A stretch of DNA of 64,000 nt, from positions 843,001 to 907,000 of the forward strand of contig JAMKCF010000023.1 of assembly GCA_023634235.1 (NCBI GenBank), in the 5' to 3' direction. Position numbers and translations under genes: made by a program. The stretch is from Pisaster brevispinus (Eukaryota > Echinodermata > Asteroidea > Forcipulatida > Asteriidae). Of this stretch, positions 1-11,640 are shown one piece after another. The notes below the pieces were generated by a model. It ran no database searches and had not been told where the DNA came from. It worked only from the letters and a program-made list of their open reading frames with translations. Each line of letters begins with the position of its first letter. The stretch's first letter is position 1.

Positions 1-320
1 CATGTTTCGAACAATTTCAACTTCTAAAGCCCATATTGTTTTTTACAATCTATATATCATTGGGAAAGTAATTATCAACTTAGAAAATGATACACAGAAT
101 GCGACAAAGTGTGACCAGTGTGACCTTTACTTCCGGTCGAAACTGGAAGTTGAAAGTAAAGTTATTTCCAGGCCTCAATAAGATGTTTGTAGACAATACG
201 ATCTACAATTTGGACTTGGTCTCCTTGTCTGAAAAAAAGTTTGACCCTGGGCCTTTCAAATAAAAGAGAAATTACGTAATTGTTTCAACAGCGTCCTCTC
301 GTTACAAGTTTTTCCAAAAG
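1..320. other. Left edge, non-coding
   Basis: I see no gene here. Around 129-160 there is one diverged copy of the palindromic repeat motif that dominates 4-11 kb (TTCCGGTCGAAACTGGAA), so this is probably more of the same repeat family. The stretch lies immediately outside the left terminal repeat of the Penelope-like element. Confidence 0.5.
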
Positions 321-377
321 CAAAAAAATAGTTAGTGGCCTGACGTTTCGACCCTAGCAGAGACTTTCTCGAAGGCT
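321..377 (-). repeat. PLE terminal repeat, left copy (hammerhead-like)
   Basis: This direct repeat of 3790-3850 begins after an A-rich run. Read on the minus strand it contains CTAGGGTCGAAACGTCAGGC. GAAAC followed by GTC is the 3' core of hammerhead ribozymes, which are known in Penelope-like pseudo-LTRs. The flanking GCC/GGC blocks can pair as a stem. The CUGAUGA box is not intact (CTTCGAGAAAG in its place), so I call it hammerhead-like, not a demonstrated ribozyme. Confidence 0.6.
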
Positions 378-601
378 AAATGACAAGACTACAAACGTAA
401 ACAGGTACATGTATACTAATGTAACAAAAGCAGTCAAGTGGAAAAAGATGATGGAGATGAAAACACAAAGAGAAAGCAGGAGGCTGAACAGAAAGGAAGG
501 TAACAAAAGGGAGGGGGATTGGGGGAAGGGGCTGGTTGACCACAAGAGGTGGGGAACACAAAGAACAAAATCAAGGATGGGGAGAGGGAGAGAAAAGTAG
601 T

Positions 602-1078
602 TTATGTGTGAATGAGGCAGACTGGAGGGGGCCTATCTGTGGTAAAAAGGAGAAGGCAATAGTCATTTCCTTCTTGGATGTTCAGACCATGGGGTTGAAT
701 TGTCTCGAGATTTCTTATCCATAATTTCTCTCTACTAAGACGAACAATCTCTCTGTGGTTGCCTAGTGCCTCAATGCCCTGTAAGATCATGCCAGAAATT
801 GAGTGATTATGATTTAAATGATGTCCTACGGGTGTATCTAGCTTATGGGTGTTGACTGTGGATCTGTGGCCGTAGAAACATCTCTTGAGTGAAGTTCTTG
901 GTTCACCTATATATTGAACACCACAAACTTTGCAAAATATGAAATAGATTAGATTAGTGGTGGTGCAGGTGACATGACCACTTGTCCTATGGGTGGTACA
1001 ACCGGTATGGCTGGTAAAGGAGTCCGATTTTCTGATGCATTTGGAGGTGTTGGAACACCTGTAAGTTCCCTGTTGCAA
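602..1078 (-). pseudogene. PLE C-terminal GIY-YIG endonuclease region
   Basis: The minus-strand translation contains the Cys-rich linker ending CTTTNLIYFIFCKVCG, followed by the GIY-YIG core in which LIY and QYIG stand for the two signature tripeptides. Downstream are a conserved Arg/His stretch (FYGHRSTVNTH) and the C-terminal motif REKLWIRNLETIQPHGLN, with the catalytic Glu. This matches the linker plus endonuclease of Penelope-like polyproteins. The frame is open for about 158 codons but is not joined to the RT in one frame, so the polyprotein is broken. Confidence is high for the family and low for activity. Confidence 0.85.
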
Positions 1079-1220
1079 AAGGGGTCAACATTATCATTAG
1101 AGGGAGGGACTTCTGCCCAGACATTGATATCCCTGAGACTGGGCGGCCGTCTGACAGGCAACTATGGGTTCTTCTTGTACAGCACGTTGAAGTCGATCTG
1201 AGGTGTGAAGAATATGATTG

Positions 1221-2530
1221 TTAGAATTGGTTATTGTACGAATTGGGGAAGTGAGTGTGAAAAGTGACAACAAAGGGACATTTCTTCTTGGAACTCTGTT
1301 GTTGCACGGGTATTTTGGAAAGTACTGACTCCCTGGAACGAGCCTTGACTTTCTGGATTGCTCGATGGACTGCCAGGGAGCTATGACCCCGGGAGACAAG
1401 GTGTTTCTTGAGTTCCTGTGAGTGGTGGATAAAATCGGGATCATTAGAACAGATTCGACGGAGTCTGAAGGCCTGACTGTAGGCTATGCTGGTTTTGCAG
1501 TGTCGGGGATGACAGCTGGTTGAGTGGAGATATTGATGTTTATCTGTGGGTTTAACAAAGAGATCTGTGATCAAACCATCATCCGTCTTTACAACCTCGA
1601 CATCCAGAAAGTGGGTATCCTTGGTTGAGTATTCGGTTGTGATTTTGATGGTCCTATGGAAGGAATTTATGTGATTAATGAATGCTATGAGGCTAGATTC
1701 ATCACTGGTCCAGACGAAAAAAATGTCATCAATATAGCGCCACCTGACCCAGGGACGGCACGGGGCTGACGCCAACATGCGCTGTTTAAGTTGAATAGGC
1801 AGACCATTGATGGTGCCATCCATGTACCCATTGCGGTGCCATATTCCTGTAGGAAATTCTTACCCATGAACGAAAACTTGTTTTTAGTTTGAACATGGTT
1901 CATGAAGGATACTTTGTCAGAAATGGGCGGTGAGGTGTGACCGCTCTTAGCCAAAGCTGAAGAGCAGGCAGCAATCCCTTCATCTTGGGAAATGTTGGTG
2001 TGCAAAGAGGACACATCAAAAGTACCGACGATGGCTGTGTTGGGGACCCGGTTCCGAATACCTGAGATTTTACGGAGGAATTCATGAGTGTCATAAATAT
2101 ATGATGGAATATGTGGCACTAAAGGCTTGAGAAAATTGTCAACAAAAAAAGATATATTGTCACTTGGAGAACCATTGCCAGATATGATGGGTCTCCATGG
2201 GTTATTTGGTTTGTGTACTTTGGGAAGAAGGTAAAATCTAGCTGTTTTACAATCGACTGGGAAAAGAAACTTGTGAGCTTTCTTAGAGAGGTGGTCACGG
2301 TCATGCTTTTCGTCCAGTGTTTGTTGAATCTCCTTTTAAAATATCAGTGTCAATGGCTTTATAGTTAGTTTGGTTGTCTCATGGCTTCATTGGTGTATTG
2401 CTGACGGCCCATGACAACAACAGCAGAGCCCTTGTCAGCTGGTTTGATGTTGATGTCCTTCCGTGCTCGTAGAGTCTTAAGGGCCTCACGTTCTACTCTA
2501 GGGAGGTTGTCATGAGTCATGTGGTGGAAT
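1221..2530 (-). pseudogene. PLE reverse transcriptase, frameshifted
   Basis: About 2480-2400 encodes the PLE N-terminal motif (ADKGSAVVVMGRQQY). Further along come IVGTFDVSSLHTNISQDEG (RT motif A region, with the Asp) and then RYIDDIFFVW (motif C, the catalytic Asp pair). After that follows DTHFLDVEVVKTDDGL of the thumb/linker. The pieces lie in different frames (2119-1685 and 1823-1221), so at least one frameshift separates motifs A and C. It copied element RNA by target-primed synthesis when intact. The catalytic residues are still visible. Confidence 0.85.
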
Positions 2531-3729
2531 GATCGCTTGAATTAATTTGTGAACTTACAACCTGTATGTAAGTTTCAAGGGAAGGAACACTGTTCTTTGG
2601 TGGTACCCATTTACTCTTGCAGTAAAATAATCCTGGATCCATGGGTGGTGAGTCAAGGAAGAATTCACGAAGGCAAATTCTGCCGTAGTAGTCAGTGAGG
2701 TCCTGACTGAGCTCAACCTGATTTACTGTGGAAGGAGTGGGGCAGAAGTTGAGTCCCTAGGAGAGCAAGCTGTGTTCTGAATCTGAAAGGGTAGATGATG
2801 AGAGGTTAATAAATGTGGATGGAGGGGCTGACTGCTCAGCCTCAGAGGTTATGGTACGCTTGAAACGTCGCTGTCTGTACTGTTGCTGTTTGGCGACAAG
2901 GCGACCAATCTTACCATTTCTCCTAAAATTAAGAACAGATTAAAGTTTAGATAAACCAGTATCGATCACTGGTAAATTGCTCAAAACGGGCTTCTGAGCA
3001 TGGATCTAAGTTCTGCTTGAAAACAGGAAACATCTTGGTTGAAGCTGTTGAGACAAACATCACAATGTTCTGTTAGAATACGAATGAGGCTGAGAGAAGT
3101 ACTATGGAGTGTGCTGTTCCCCCGTAAACCTGTGGAAATGAAATGGGTTAGTGTGTAGAATCTGTAGTTGTCTCGATGATACGAATAACGTAGTGCTTGC
3201 TCTTTAGGTTTCCTAAGTTCCTGAAACAAGCAAACACATCTTTGGTTAGACATGATCAAAGGAAGGAACAAACATGAAAGAAAAACTGTGGAGAGATGTA
3301 ATGGAATCAGAATGTGACAAAATGAACTGGAGAAAAAAGTTATTATACAAAAGAAAATATGTACTAAAAAGGAAAACAGATAGTTACGAAAAGCACAATG
3401 TTATACAATGAACCTGCAGAGGGAAGCAAACTTTGGGTTATTACACAGGGGAACAAAAAGGTAAAAAGGGGGGAAAATACATAACAAGATGAGAAGTAAA
3501 GCAAACAGGGGAAAACAGGGGCACTGAAAGGAGAGAGCAAACGTTTGACTGACCTGTTAAAAAAAATAATAAAATGGGAAGCAAAAACCTGTGGATGAAA
3601 ACTGTAAATAAAACACCGCTGAGAACAGAAAGCAAAAGTTAGAACAACCAAACAAGACAAAATGTGACTAAAAACAAGGGAGGTAAGGAGGATCACCAGA
3701 GGGATACTGCAACAGAGAGGATATAAGTG

Positions 3730-3855
3730 AAAACTATTATTAGCTGTTGCAAACTGCTTAACAACCAAAAGGACCTATGGTATAAATGCAAAAAAAAAAT
3801 AGTTAGTGGCCTGATGTTTCGACCCTAGCAGAGTCTTCCTCGAAGGCCTTTTTCA
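3730..3855 (-). repeat. PLE terminal repeat, right copy (hammerhead-like)
   Basis: It shares the core with the left copy, from the A-run through the GGCCTGATGTTTCGACCC block to CTCGAAGG. It extends farther left into AGCTGTTGCAAACTGCTTA and TATGGTATAAATGC. Read on the minus strand it shows GGTCGAAACATCAGGCC. The same extended block occurs alone near 14830-14920, which shows that it is the mobile terminus of the family. Confidence 0.65.
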
Positions 3856-6800
3856 AATGGAACTATTATCTGCTGAAAACCTGATGCATATTTTTAAAAG
3901 ATTCAAACTTAACATAAACTTATAAATCTCAATTTCCCAATAACAAATAATTGCTATGGGAACCTTATAATGGCGTCATGAAAACATCATAGTTTTATTT
4001 TAATTAGGCTCGATCTAAGTTTCTTGTTTCAAAAATGCAAAATTTTCTTTTTACTTTTTACCTGCTCTGCTAATTTCGACATGTTTACCGAACACCCTAT
4101 TTTTATGATTAAAAAAGAAGAATTTCTAGGGGGGTTTCGAATACATTTGGCGGCGCGTTTGCTTTTTCAGTATATATTGCATACCCAAATATTTAAAGTC
4201 TGTTTAACAATTGAAAAATTCACAATTCCTGAACCACACATTGGATTTTGACAATCCACACATCATTTGAAAAGTCTTGATAAATGAAACACCCGCTTCA
4301 CAAAATGTGACCCTCGTTTGACCTTAACTTCCGGTTCAAACTGGAAGTTTAATTTAATGTTTACACAAATTATAACTTCTGAACAACACTTTTTTCACAA
4401 ACTATGTATGGGTAAGTATGTATCAACATAAGAAACGATACACTGATTGGACCCAAATTGAGCTTGACTTCCGTTTCAAACCGGAAAATAAAACTAATAC
4501 TAGACATTCAGTTTTTGTTTACTACAAAAACAAGGTGTTCGTGATCGATGTCATCAAATTATGATTTAATGATATTTTATTTTATCAACCCGATTTGTGG
4601 TTCAGGAGTAAAGTTTTGTTCCAATATAAATCTTCAACTTCCTGTTTGAGCCAAAAATTAGGTCAAATGAGGTCATACTGTCTAGCGCTAGGTAAGTGCT
4701 AGGTTATTCCCTTTGTAATGCGGTGTAATGTATGGTTGAGGAGTTATGATTGTTTTAATTATTATCAGTTCTTCACTTGTTACCTACCTCCCAAATGATG
4801 CATAGATTGTAAAAATCCAAACTGTGGTTCAGAAGTTAGGATTTTTTTAAACGTGAAACCTCAACCTCCGGTTTGAACTGGAATTTAAAGTCAAACGGGT
4901 CACATTTTGCGTGGTGCGTGTTTAATTTATCAAGACCGTTCAGACGACGTTAGGATTGTAGAAATCCAACGTGTAGTTAAAGAGCTATGAATTTTTCAAA
5001 TATTACACGGACTATCTTTGGGTTTGCAATGTACATGTACAATGAAATAGCGAGCGACGCTACGTGTATTCGCACATGAAGTACATGTCAACGTAACTAC
5101 ACGTGCATTGTACACATGCGCGTGGCTGTGTACAGTGTCGGCTTATGTTTGTGTTGGCCTACACTATCGTGCGTTGTCGTACAATGAAAGTCAACAAACA
5201 CATGCGCTTTGACGCCCGGTTTGGACCAAATGCATTGACTAAAATGTTAATATTTGTGTGCTAAAGTTTCGGCAGAACAACTCATCTTTAACCTGCTGCA
5301 AAGATCATGTTAAATTATTACGTAGTAAATGATATATGAATTTTTCAAATTTGCAACTTCCGGTTTGAACCGGAAGTCAAGGTCAAATGGGGTCATGTCG
5401 TGTGCAGCGTTTGTTGAACTTTTCACGACCTATCTGATGATGTGTAGATTGTAAAAATCCAACCTGCGGTTCATGAGTTAAGATTTGTTACAATTATTAA
5501 ACTTTGATTTAATGTAATTCAATACCCGATGACATAATCATGACATCATCAAGTTTGTGTCGTCTTGATATTGAGGTTCATATGTCTGATGAGTTTCAAC
5601 CTTCAGTTCAAATTGAATCTTGAGTTATTTTGTAGAAAAACAAAAAACATGACTTTTTGAAGGAAAACAATCGAAGGCAAACTTCGACCTAAGGTGACGA
5701 CCCGGAAGTAAGGGTCACACGATTTTGGCGTTAACTTTTCAAAAGTTGCCCAAGTTTTGATCTATCAGATACAAACTTTGAACATCATACCTTTGAAATT
5801 CACGAAGATACAGCGAAAAGAAAAAGGTAAATTTTCAACTTTGAAAACCTTGTAATTCAACACTTGATGACGTCATAATGACGTCATCTTGTCTGATGAG
5901 TTTCAAGGTTCAATTCAGTTTCAATCTTGAGTTATGCTGTAGATAAACAGAACAAAAACTAGACATTGAATTTTTGTTTGCTACAAAAATAAGGTGTTCG
6001 TGATTGATGTCATCAGATTAAGATTTAATGATATTTTATTCTATCACCTCGATTTGTGGTTCATGAGTAAGATTTTGTTCCAATAAAAATCTTCAACTTC
6101 TGGTTTGAACCAAAACTTAATTCAAATGAGGTAATACTGTGTAGCGCTAGGTAAGTCCTAGGAGCTCTCTGTAATGCCGTGTAGTTGATAAACATCAATT
6201 GTGTGGTTCGGGAGTTATGATTGTTTCAAGTATTGAATTTGATCATCCGGTTTGAACCGGAAGTCAAGGTCAAATTGGGTCGCATTCTGTGTGTCAATTC
6301 TAAAGTTGATAAATACTTTGCCAATGATGCACAGATTGCAAAAAACAAAGTGTGCTTTAGAAGTTATGTTTTTTTGAAACATTAATTTTTAACTTCCGGT
6401 TTGAACCGGAAGTCAGTGTTAAATGAGGACACACTGTATATTGTTTGTTAAGTCTTAGGAGCTTTTTCTGATGACGTTTACTTAATAAAAATACAATGAG
6501 TGGTTGAGGAGTTATTAATTTGTTAATAATTAAATTTATCTTCCGGTTTGAACCGGAAGTCAAGGTCGGAGGCATAACATTTTGTGTATCGTTTCTTCAC
6601 TTGTTATCTACCTTCCAAATGATGCATAGATTGTAAAAATCCAATGTGTGGTTCAAAAGTTATGATTTTTTGAAACATTCAATTTCAACTTCCGGTTTGA
6701 ACCGGAAGTTAAGGTCAAACGGGTCAGAATTTATGTACCGCGTGTTTAATTTATCAATACCGTTCAGACGACGTATGGATTGTAATAATCCATTGTGTGG

Positions 6801-9800
6801 TTAAGGAGTTATGAATTTTTCAAATATTACACGGACTACCATTTTTTGGATGTGCAATATACAATGAAATAGCGAGCAACGACAAATGTATTCCTATAGG
6901 TGGCTTTACAGTTTCAATCAAAGATCGTATAGCGCCGTAGGCACTAACGATCTTTTGTTTCAATACAGACATGTTAACTTAACCACGCGCGCAATGTACA
7001 TGTGGCTGTATGGACGTGTAGCGAGACCTTGACTACACGTGCATCGTACACGTGCCTGGCTGGTACAGGTTTGACATACATTGTATTTACGTGTAGGCCT
7101 ACACTACCGTGCGTTGTCGTACAAGGTCGTTCAACAGACTCGAGCGCTTTGACGTCAAGTTTGAACCAAATGCAAAGGTTAAAATGTTATTATCTCTGTG
7201 CAAAAGTTTCGGCAGGATAACTCATCTATGTCCTGATGCAAAATTCAGGTTAAAATGTTGCATAGTTTTTGAGATATAAATTTTTCAAACTTTCAACTTC
7301 CGGTTTGAACCGGAAGTCAAAGTCAAATGGGGTCATGTTGTGTGTAGCATTTGTTGACCTTTTAACGACCAATCCGATGATGTGTAGATTGTAAAAATCC
7401 AACATGTGGTTCATGAGTTATGATTTTTACAAATATTAAACTTTGATTAAATTTAATTCAATACCCGATGACGTCATCATGACATCATCATGTTTGTTGC
7501 GTCTTGATGATATTGTTCAATTGTCTTATGAGTTTCAATGTTCAAATCAATTTCAATTTTTAGTTATGACAAACATTTAAATTGTTTAACGAAAAAAACA
7601 CTAAGGCAGACTTTGAACTTCCGTTAAGACCGGAAGTGAAGGTCATACGATTTTTGCGTTATTTTTTTAAATGTTGCCCCAATCTTGATGTATCAGATGC
7701 CCAATTATGAGTTTCATAGCTTTCAAATTCACGAAGATACAGCAACTTGAAAATGGTCATTTTTCAATTTTAAAAACGTTGTAATTCGACATCCGATAAC
7801 GTCATAATGACGTCATGACAAGTGTGTTGTCTTTATATTAAGGTCCAATTGTCCCAATAGTTTCAAGGTTCAATTCAGTTTCAGTCTTGAGTTATGCTGT
7901 AGATAAGAGTTCCCTAGAAGAAGATGGAGAAGAAAAAAAATAGAAATTGAATTTTTGTTTGCTACAAAAACACGGTGTTCGTGATCGATGTCATCAAATT
8001 ATGATTGGACAATATTTCATTTTATCAACCTGATTTGTGCCCTTTGTAATGCCGTGTAGTTAATAAAAATCCAATGTGTGGTGCAGGAGTTATGATTATT
8101 TCAAATATTGAATTTGATCATCAGGTTTGAACCGGAAGTCAAAGTCAAATTGGGTCGCATTCTGTGTGTCATTTCTTAAGTTGATAAATACTTTCCCAAT
8201 GATGTAAATATTGTTTAAAACAAAAAACGTGTACTTTGAATATGTTTTTTTTTTTAACATTAATGTTTAGCTTCCGGTTTGAACCGGAGGTCAGGGTTAA
8301 ATGAGGTTACACTGTGTATCGTTTGTTAAGTCTTAGGAGCTTTTTCTGAGGACGTATACTTGATCAAAAATATTACACGAACTATCATTAATTGTTCTAT
8401 ACAAATTCTTCTGGAATAAAAGTATATAAATTTCTGAATAAACAAGTAGTAAACATTTTTTAACTTGAAATTTGCAACTGACCTTCCAAATTTAACCTTT
8501 TGTTCCACAATTTATTAATTATTCAGACCATCACCCCCTTTTAAATTATATCCTTTGTTCTCCAAGTACCCCAAATCGTCTAAACAAATGTGTTTAGGCC
8601 ACCAATCCTTCAGTTTGAAATTTTCCCCAAAGAACCCAACAAAACAATTGGTAACAGGGGCCACGCACTTTGTTTACAAGTACATCCGAGTATGGACAGT
8701 GGATGAGTGTGACGTTTCGCGGTTGACCAATCAGCGATCAGGAAATTCCTAAGGGACCATGGCGGCATATTCACCTACAGACGTTAACGTTAAATTGTGA
8801 GAAGTGTTGGCAAAACGAGCGCTCTGACTCAGCTAAATGAAATCAAATGTAAAATGTACAACATTTAGATGGAATATAACCTTATCTATTCGGCACGTCC
8901 AACGATACATTGTGGTAACATTGAAAATTAGTAGTAAGTACCATGTTTTACGAGGCAAACTGTTTCGTTTTGAAGCAAAATGTTTGAGTCAATTTTAGAA
9001 CTAGTAATTGACAACAAAATCATTAAATTGTACAACTGGATTGAAGGTCGGTTATTCATCTCTATAAATCTGTAAATATTTTGGCAGAAAATTACTTTGA
9101 TCACAAGAAATTGATAATTCCTGAGACTACACCATGCTCATTAAATATTCATGGAGAGGTCAAGCTCCGAAACTAGTGCATACGTTGCAGAACGGATATT
9201 GTGTGCAGGGCGGACTGACTGCATAGTATAGCTGTTCAGTACTCAATACTACACGTGCAGTGCACACGTGGCTGTACATGTACATGTATAGGTTAGGCGT
9301 ACATTGTATTGGCGTGTAGGTCTACATTATCGTGTTGTCATACAACGTGGTTCAACAGACTTGTTCGCTTTGACGTCCAGTTTCGACCCGATGCAAAGAC
9401 AAAAATGTTATCATCTCTGTGCAAAAGTTTGAGCAGGATTACTCATCTATAACGTGATGCAAAATTTATGTTTAAATATAACGTAGTTTTTTAGATCAAA
9501 ATTTTAAAAAAAATTCAAATTCCGGTTTGAACCGGAAGTCAAGGTCAAATGGGGTCACGTTTTGTGCAGCATTTGTTGATCTTTTATCGACCTGTCCGAT
9601 GATATGTAGATTGTCTAAATCCAACATGTGGTTCATGAGTTATGATCTTTTTTAAATAATAAACTTTGATTTATTGTAATTCAATACCAATGACATCATC
9701 ATGACATCATCAAGTTTGTGTGGTCTTGATAATGAGGTTCAGATGTCTGATGAGTTTCAATGTTAAATTCAATTTCAATCTTGAGTTATTACCAAAAATT

Positions 9801-10110
9801 GAAAAAACACAAAGGCAGACTTTGACCTTTCGGTACGACCGGAAGTAAAGGTCATACGACTTTTGCGTTAACTTTTCAAATGTGGCCGAAGTATTGATCT
9901 ATCAGATGCCCAATTATGAGCATCATAGCTTTAAAATTCACGAAGATACAACGACTAGCAAATGGTAAGTTTTCAACTTTGAAAACCTTGTAATTCGACA
10001 CCTGATGACGTCATCATGACGTCATCAATTCTGTGCCGTCTTCGTATTAAGGTTCAATTGTCTGATAAGTTTCAAGGTTCAATTCAGTTTCAATATTGAG
10101 TTATGCTGTA
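3856..10110. repeat. Field of palindromic TTCCGG...CCGGAA repeats
   Basis: There is no gene here. About nine exact or near-exact copies of TTCCGGTTTGAACCGGAA lie at roughly 5358, 6246, 6394, 6540, 6689, 7298, 8120, 8272 and 9521. Most continue into GTCAAGGTCAAA. Between them recur an AATCCAA(C/T)GTGTGGTT block, a TGACGTCA block and a GCGTTGTCGTACAA block. Larger units of about 1.5-2 kb are repeated: the segments starting near 4980, 6810 and 9230 share the same order of blocks. The part from about 4200 to 4500 reads in the opposite orientation. No protein is encoded, so this looks like a non-autonomous element family in nested or tandem copies. Confidence 0.8.
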
Positions 10111-10176
10111 GAGAAGAGTTCCGTGGAAGAAGAAGAAGAAGAAGATGGAGAAGAAAAAAACCGGAACAATAACAAG

Positions 10177-10626
10177 AGGTGTTCGTGCACATGTTGCACG
10201 AACACCTAAAAAAAACAGAACAAAAACAAGAGGTGTTCGTGCACATATTGCACGAACACCTAAAAACAGAACAATAACAATAGATGTTCGTGCACATATT
10301 GTACGAACACCTAAAAAACAGAACAAAAACAAGAGGTGTTCGTGCACATGTTGCACGAACACCTAAAAACAGAACAATAACAATAGGTGTTTGTGCACAA
10401 TTTGCACGAACACCTAAAAACAGAACAATAACCAGAGGTGCTCGTGCACATATTGCACGAACACCTAGAAAAAAACCAGAACAAAAAAACAAGAAGTGTC
10501 GTGCACATATTGCACGAACACCTAAAAAACAGAACGATTACAAGAGGTGTTCGTGCACATGTTGCACGAACACCTAAAAAAAACTCGAACAATAACAATA
10601 GGTGTTCGGCTAAAGCCCGAACACCT
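10177..10626. repeat. Nine-unit array of palindromic hairpin repeats
   Basis: Nine units start at 10177, 10231, 10282, 10334, 10385, 10436, 10494, 10545 and 10600 (period 51-58). Units 1-8 are AGGTGTTCGTGCA, a 4-5-base loop, then TGCACGAACACCT: a 13-bp stem with few changes. They are separated by A-rich spacers (AAAACAGAACAATAACAA type). Unit 9 has the same outer stem but a different inner part (TTCGG, loop, CCGAA). The reading frames open on both strands here are by-products of the repeat, not genes. Each unit could extrude as a cruciform or fold as an RNA hairpin. Confidence 0.95.
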
Positions 10627-11640
10627 AATTAAAAGAAAATCATAACTCCTTAACCACACATTGGATTTTTATCATCTATACGTCATCAGGGAGGGCTCAT
10701 AAGACTTAAGAAACGATACAAAGTGCTGACTTCTAGTTCAAACTGGAAAGTGAAATTTCATGTTTCAAAAAAACAAAACTTCTGAACTACACATAGAGTT
10801 TTTTTTTTCGATCTTTACACCATTTGTAAAGTATGTAACAACTTAAGCATTAATAAGCAGAATGCGACCCAAATTGACCTTGACTTCCGGTTCAAAACGA
10901 AATATCAAAGTTATAATTTGAAAACAAATCATAACTCCTTTAGCACAGTTTGGATTTATTTCATAACTACGTCCTCAAAAAGGGCTCAAAAGACTCTTGA
11001 CCTTGACCTTCAGTTCAAATTAGAAGTTGGAGAAAATGGATTTTGTTCACTCCTAAACTAAACGCTAGTTTTTTTTTGCTATTATTTTTGTTATTATTAT
11101 TATTATTATTATTGCATCCGGTCAAAACCATACGTTAAAGCGCACGATGACCCACTTTGATAATGCACGATAGTGTAATAATACATGTACACGTGCATTG
11201 TACAATGCATTGTAGTCTCCATTGAGCATGCAGCACGAAGCCTGATGTGGCATTAGGCTGTTTTTCAGCTGCCATGCAAAACTCCTTAGCATTAACTTGT
11301 CTTCTAACAAAAACACACTTTTCACAATTTCATAAACTTCAAACTTCACATTATAGTTATATGCATGCAATAGCACATGGCATCTCTGTAGTGAAGTCAT
11401 CATGAAGTAATCGGGTGTCGATTAACATTAATTCGAAATTAAATATTTTGAAAAATCATATCTCCTGAACTTCACTAGCTATTTTGACAATTTATCTTTT
11501 AAAAAGGAATTATAACCTTGTTCATTAAATCTTAAAAGAGATTGCCGAAAATTGACCTTGTCTTCCGGTTAAAACCGGAAATCAAGGTGGAAAACAGAAA
11601 TTCTTGGTCTTTTCTGAAAGTCTGCAAACAGTATTATCTG
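10627..11640. repeat. Same repeat family, inverted orientation
   Basis: The blocks seen before the hairpin array return as reverse complements: CATAACTCCTTAACCACACATTGG, then GACTTC(T/C)(A/G)GTTCAAACTGGAA, then TTGACCTTGACTTCCGG. A TTATTATT microsatellite lies at 11087-11113. The 11120-11420 segment resembles 15300-15510 (the ATGACGTAATC(A/G)GGT(A/G)TCGAT block), so it is repeat rather than gene. A last palindrome copy lies at about 11563-11580. Confidence 0.7.

Larger units (their letters stand above)
321..3855 (-). mobile_element. Penelope-like retroelement (PLE), degenerate
   Basis: On the minus strand this reads, in order, an N-terminal conserved region (about 2530-2400), a reverse transcriptase (about 2300-1220) and a GIY-YIG endonuclease (1000-602). 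That order is diagnostic of Penelope-like elements, which integrate through the C-terminal GIY-YIG nuclease. The element is bounded by direct repeats (about 321-377 and 3730-3855) sharing the core GGCCTGA(C/T)GTTTCGACCC, as expected of Penelope pseudo-LTRs. The coding part is spread over at least three frames with stops, so it is not autonomous. The 2530-3730 part holds no clear protein and may be leader sequence. It may lie in the 3' part of the factor B-like gene or downstream of it; the order on the minus strand does not decide which. Confidence 0.85.

Noticed and set aside
10177..10626. CRISPR array
   Set aside because: Regular repeats with spacers, but the repeats are full palindromes, spacers are A-rich and alike, no cas genes are present, and the surrounding DNA is eukaryotic.
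10079..10632. Overlapping ORFs of 64-137 codons on both strands
   Set aside because: They are repeat translations (RTPKNRT-type periodicity); the palindromes keep both strands open.
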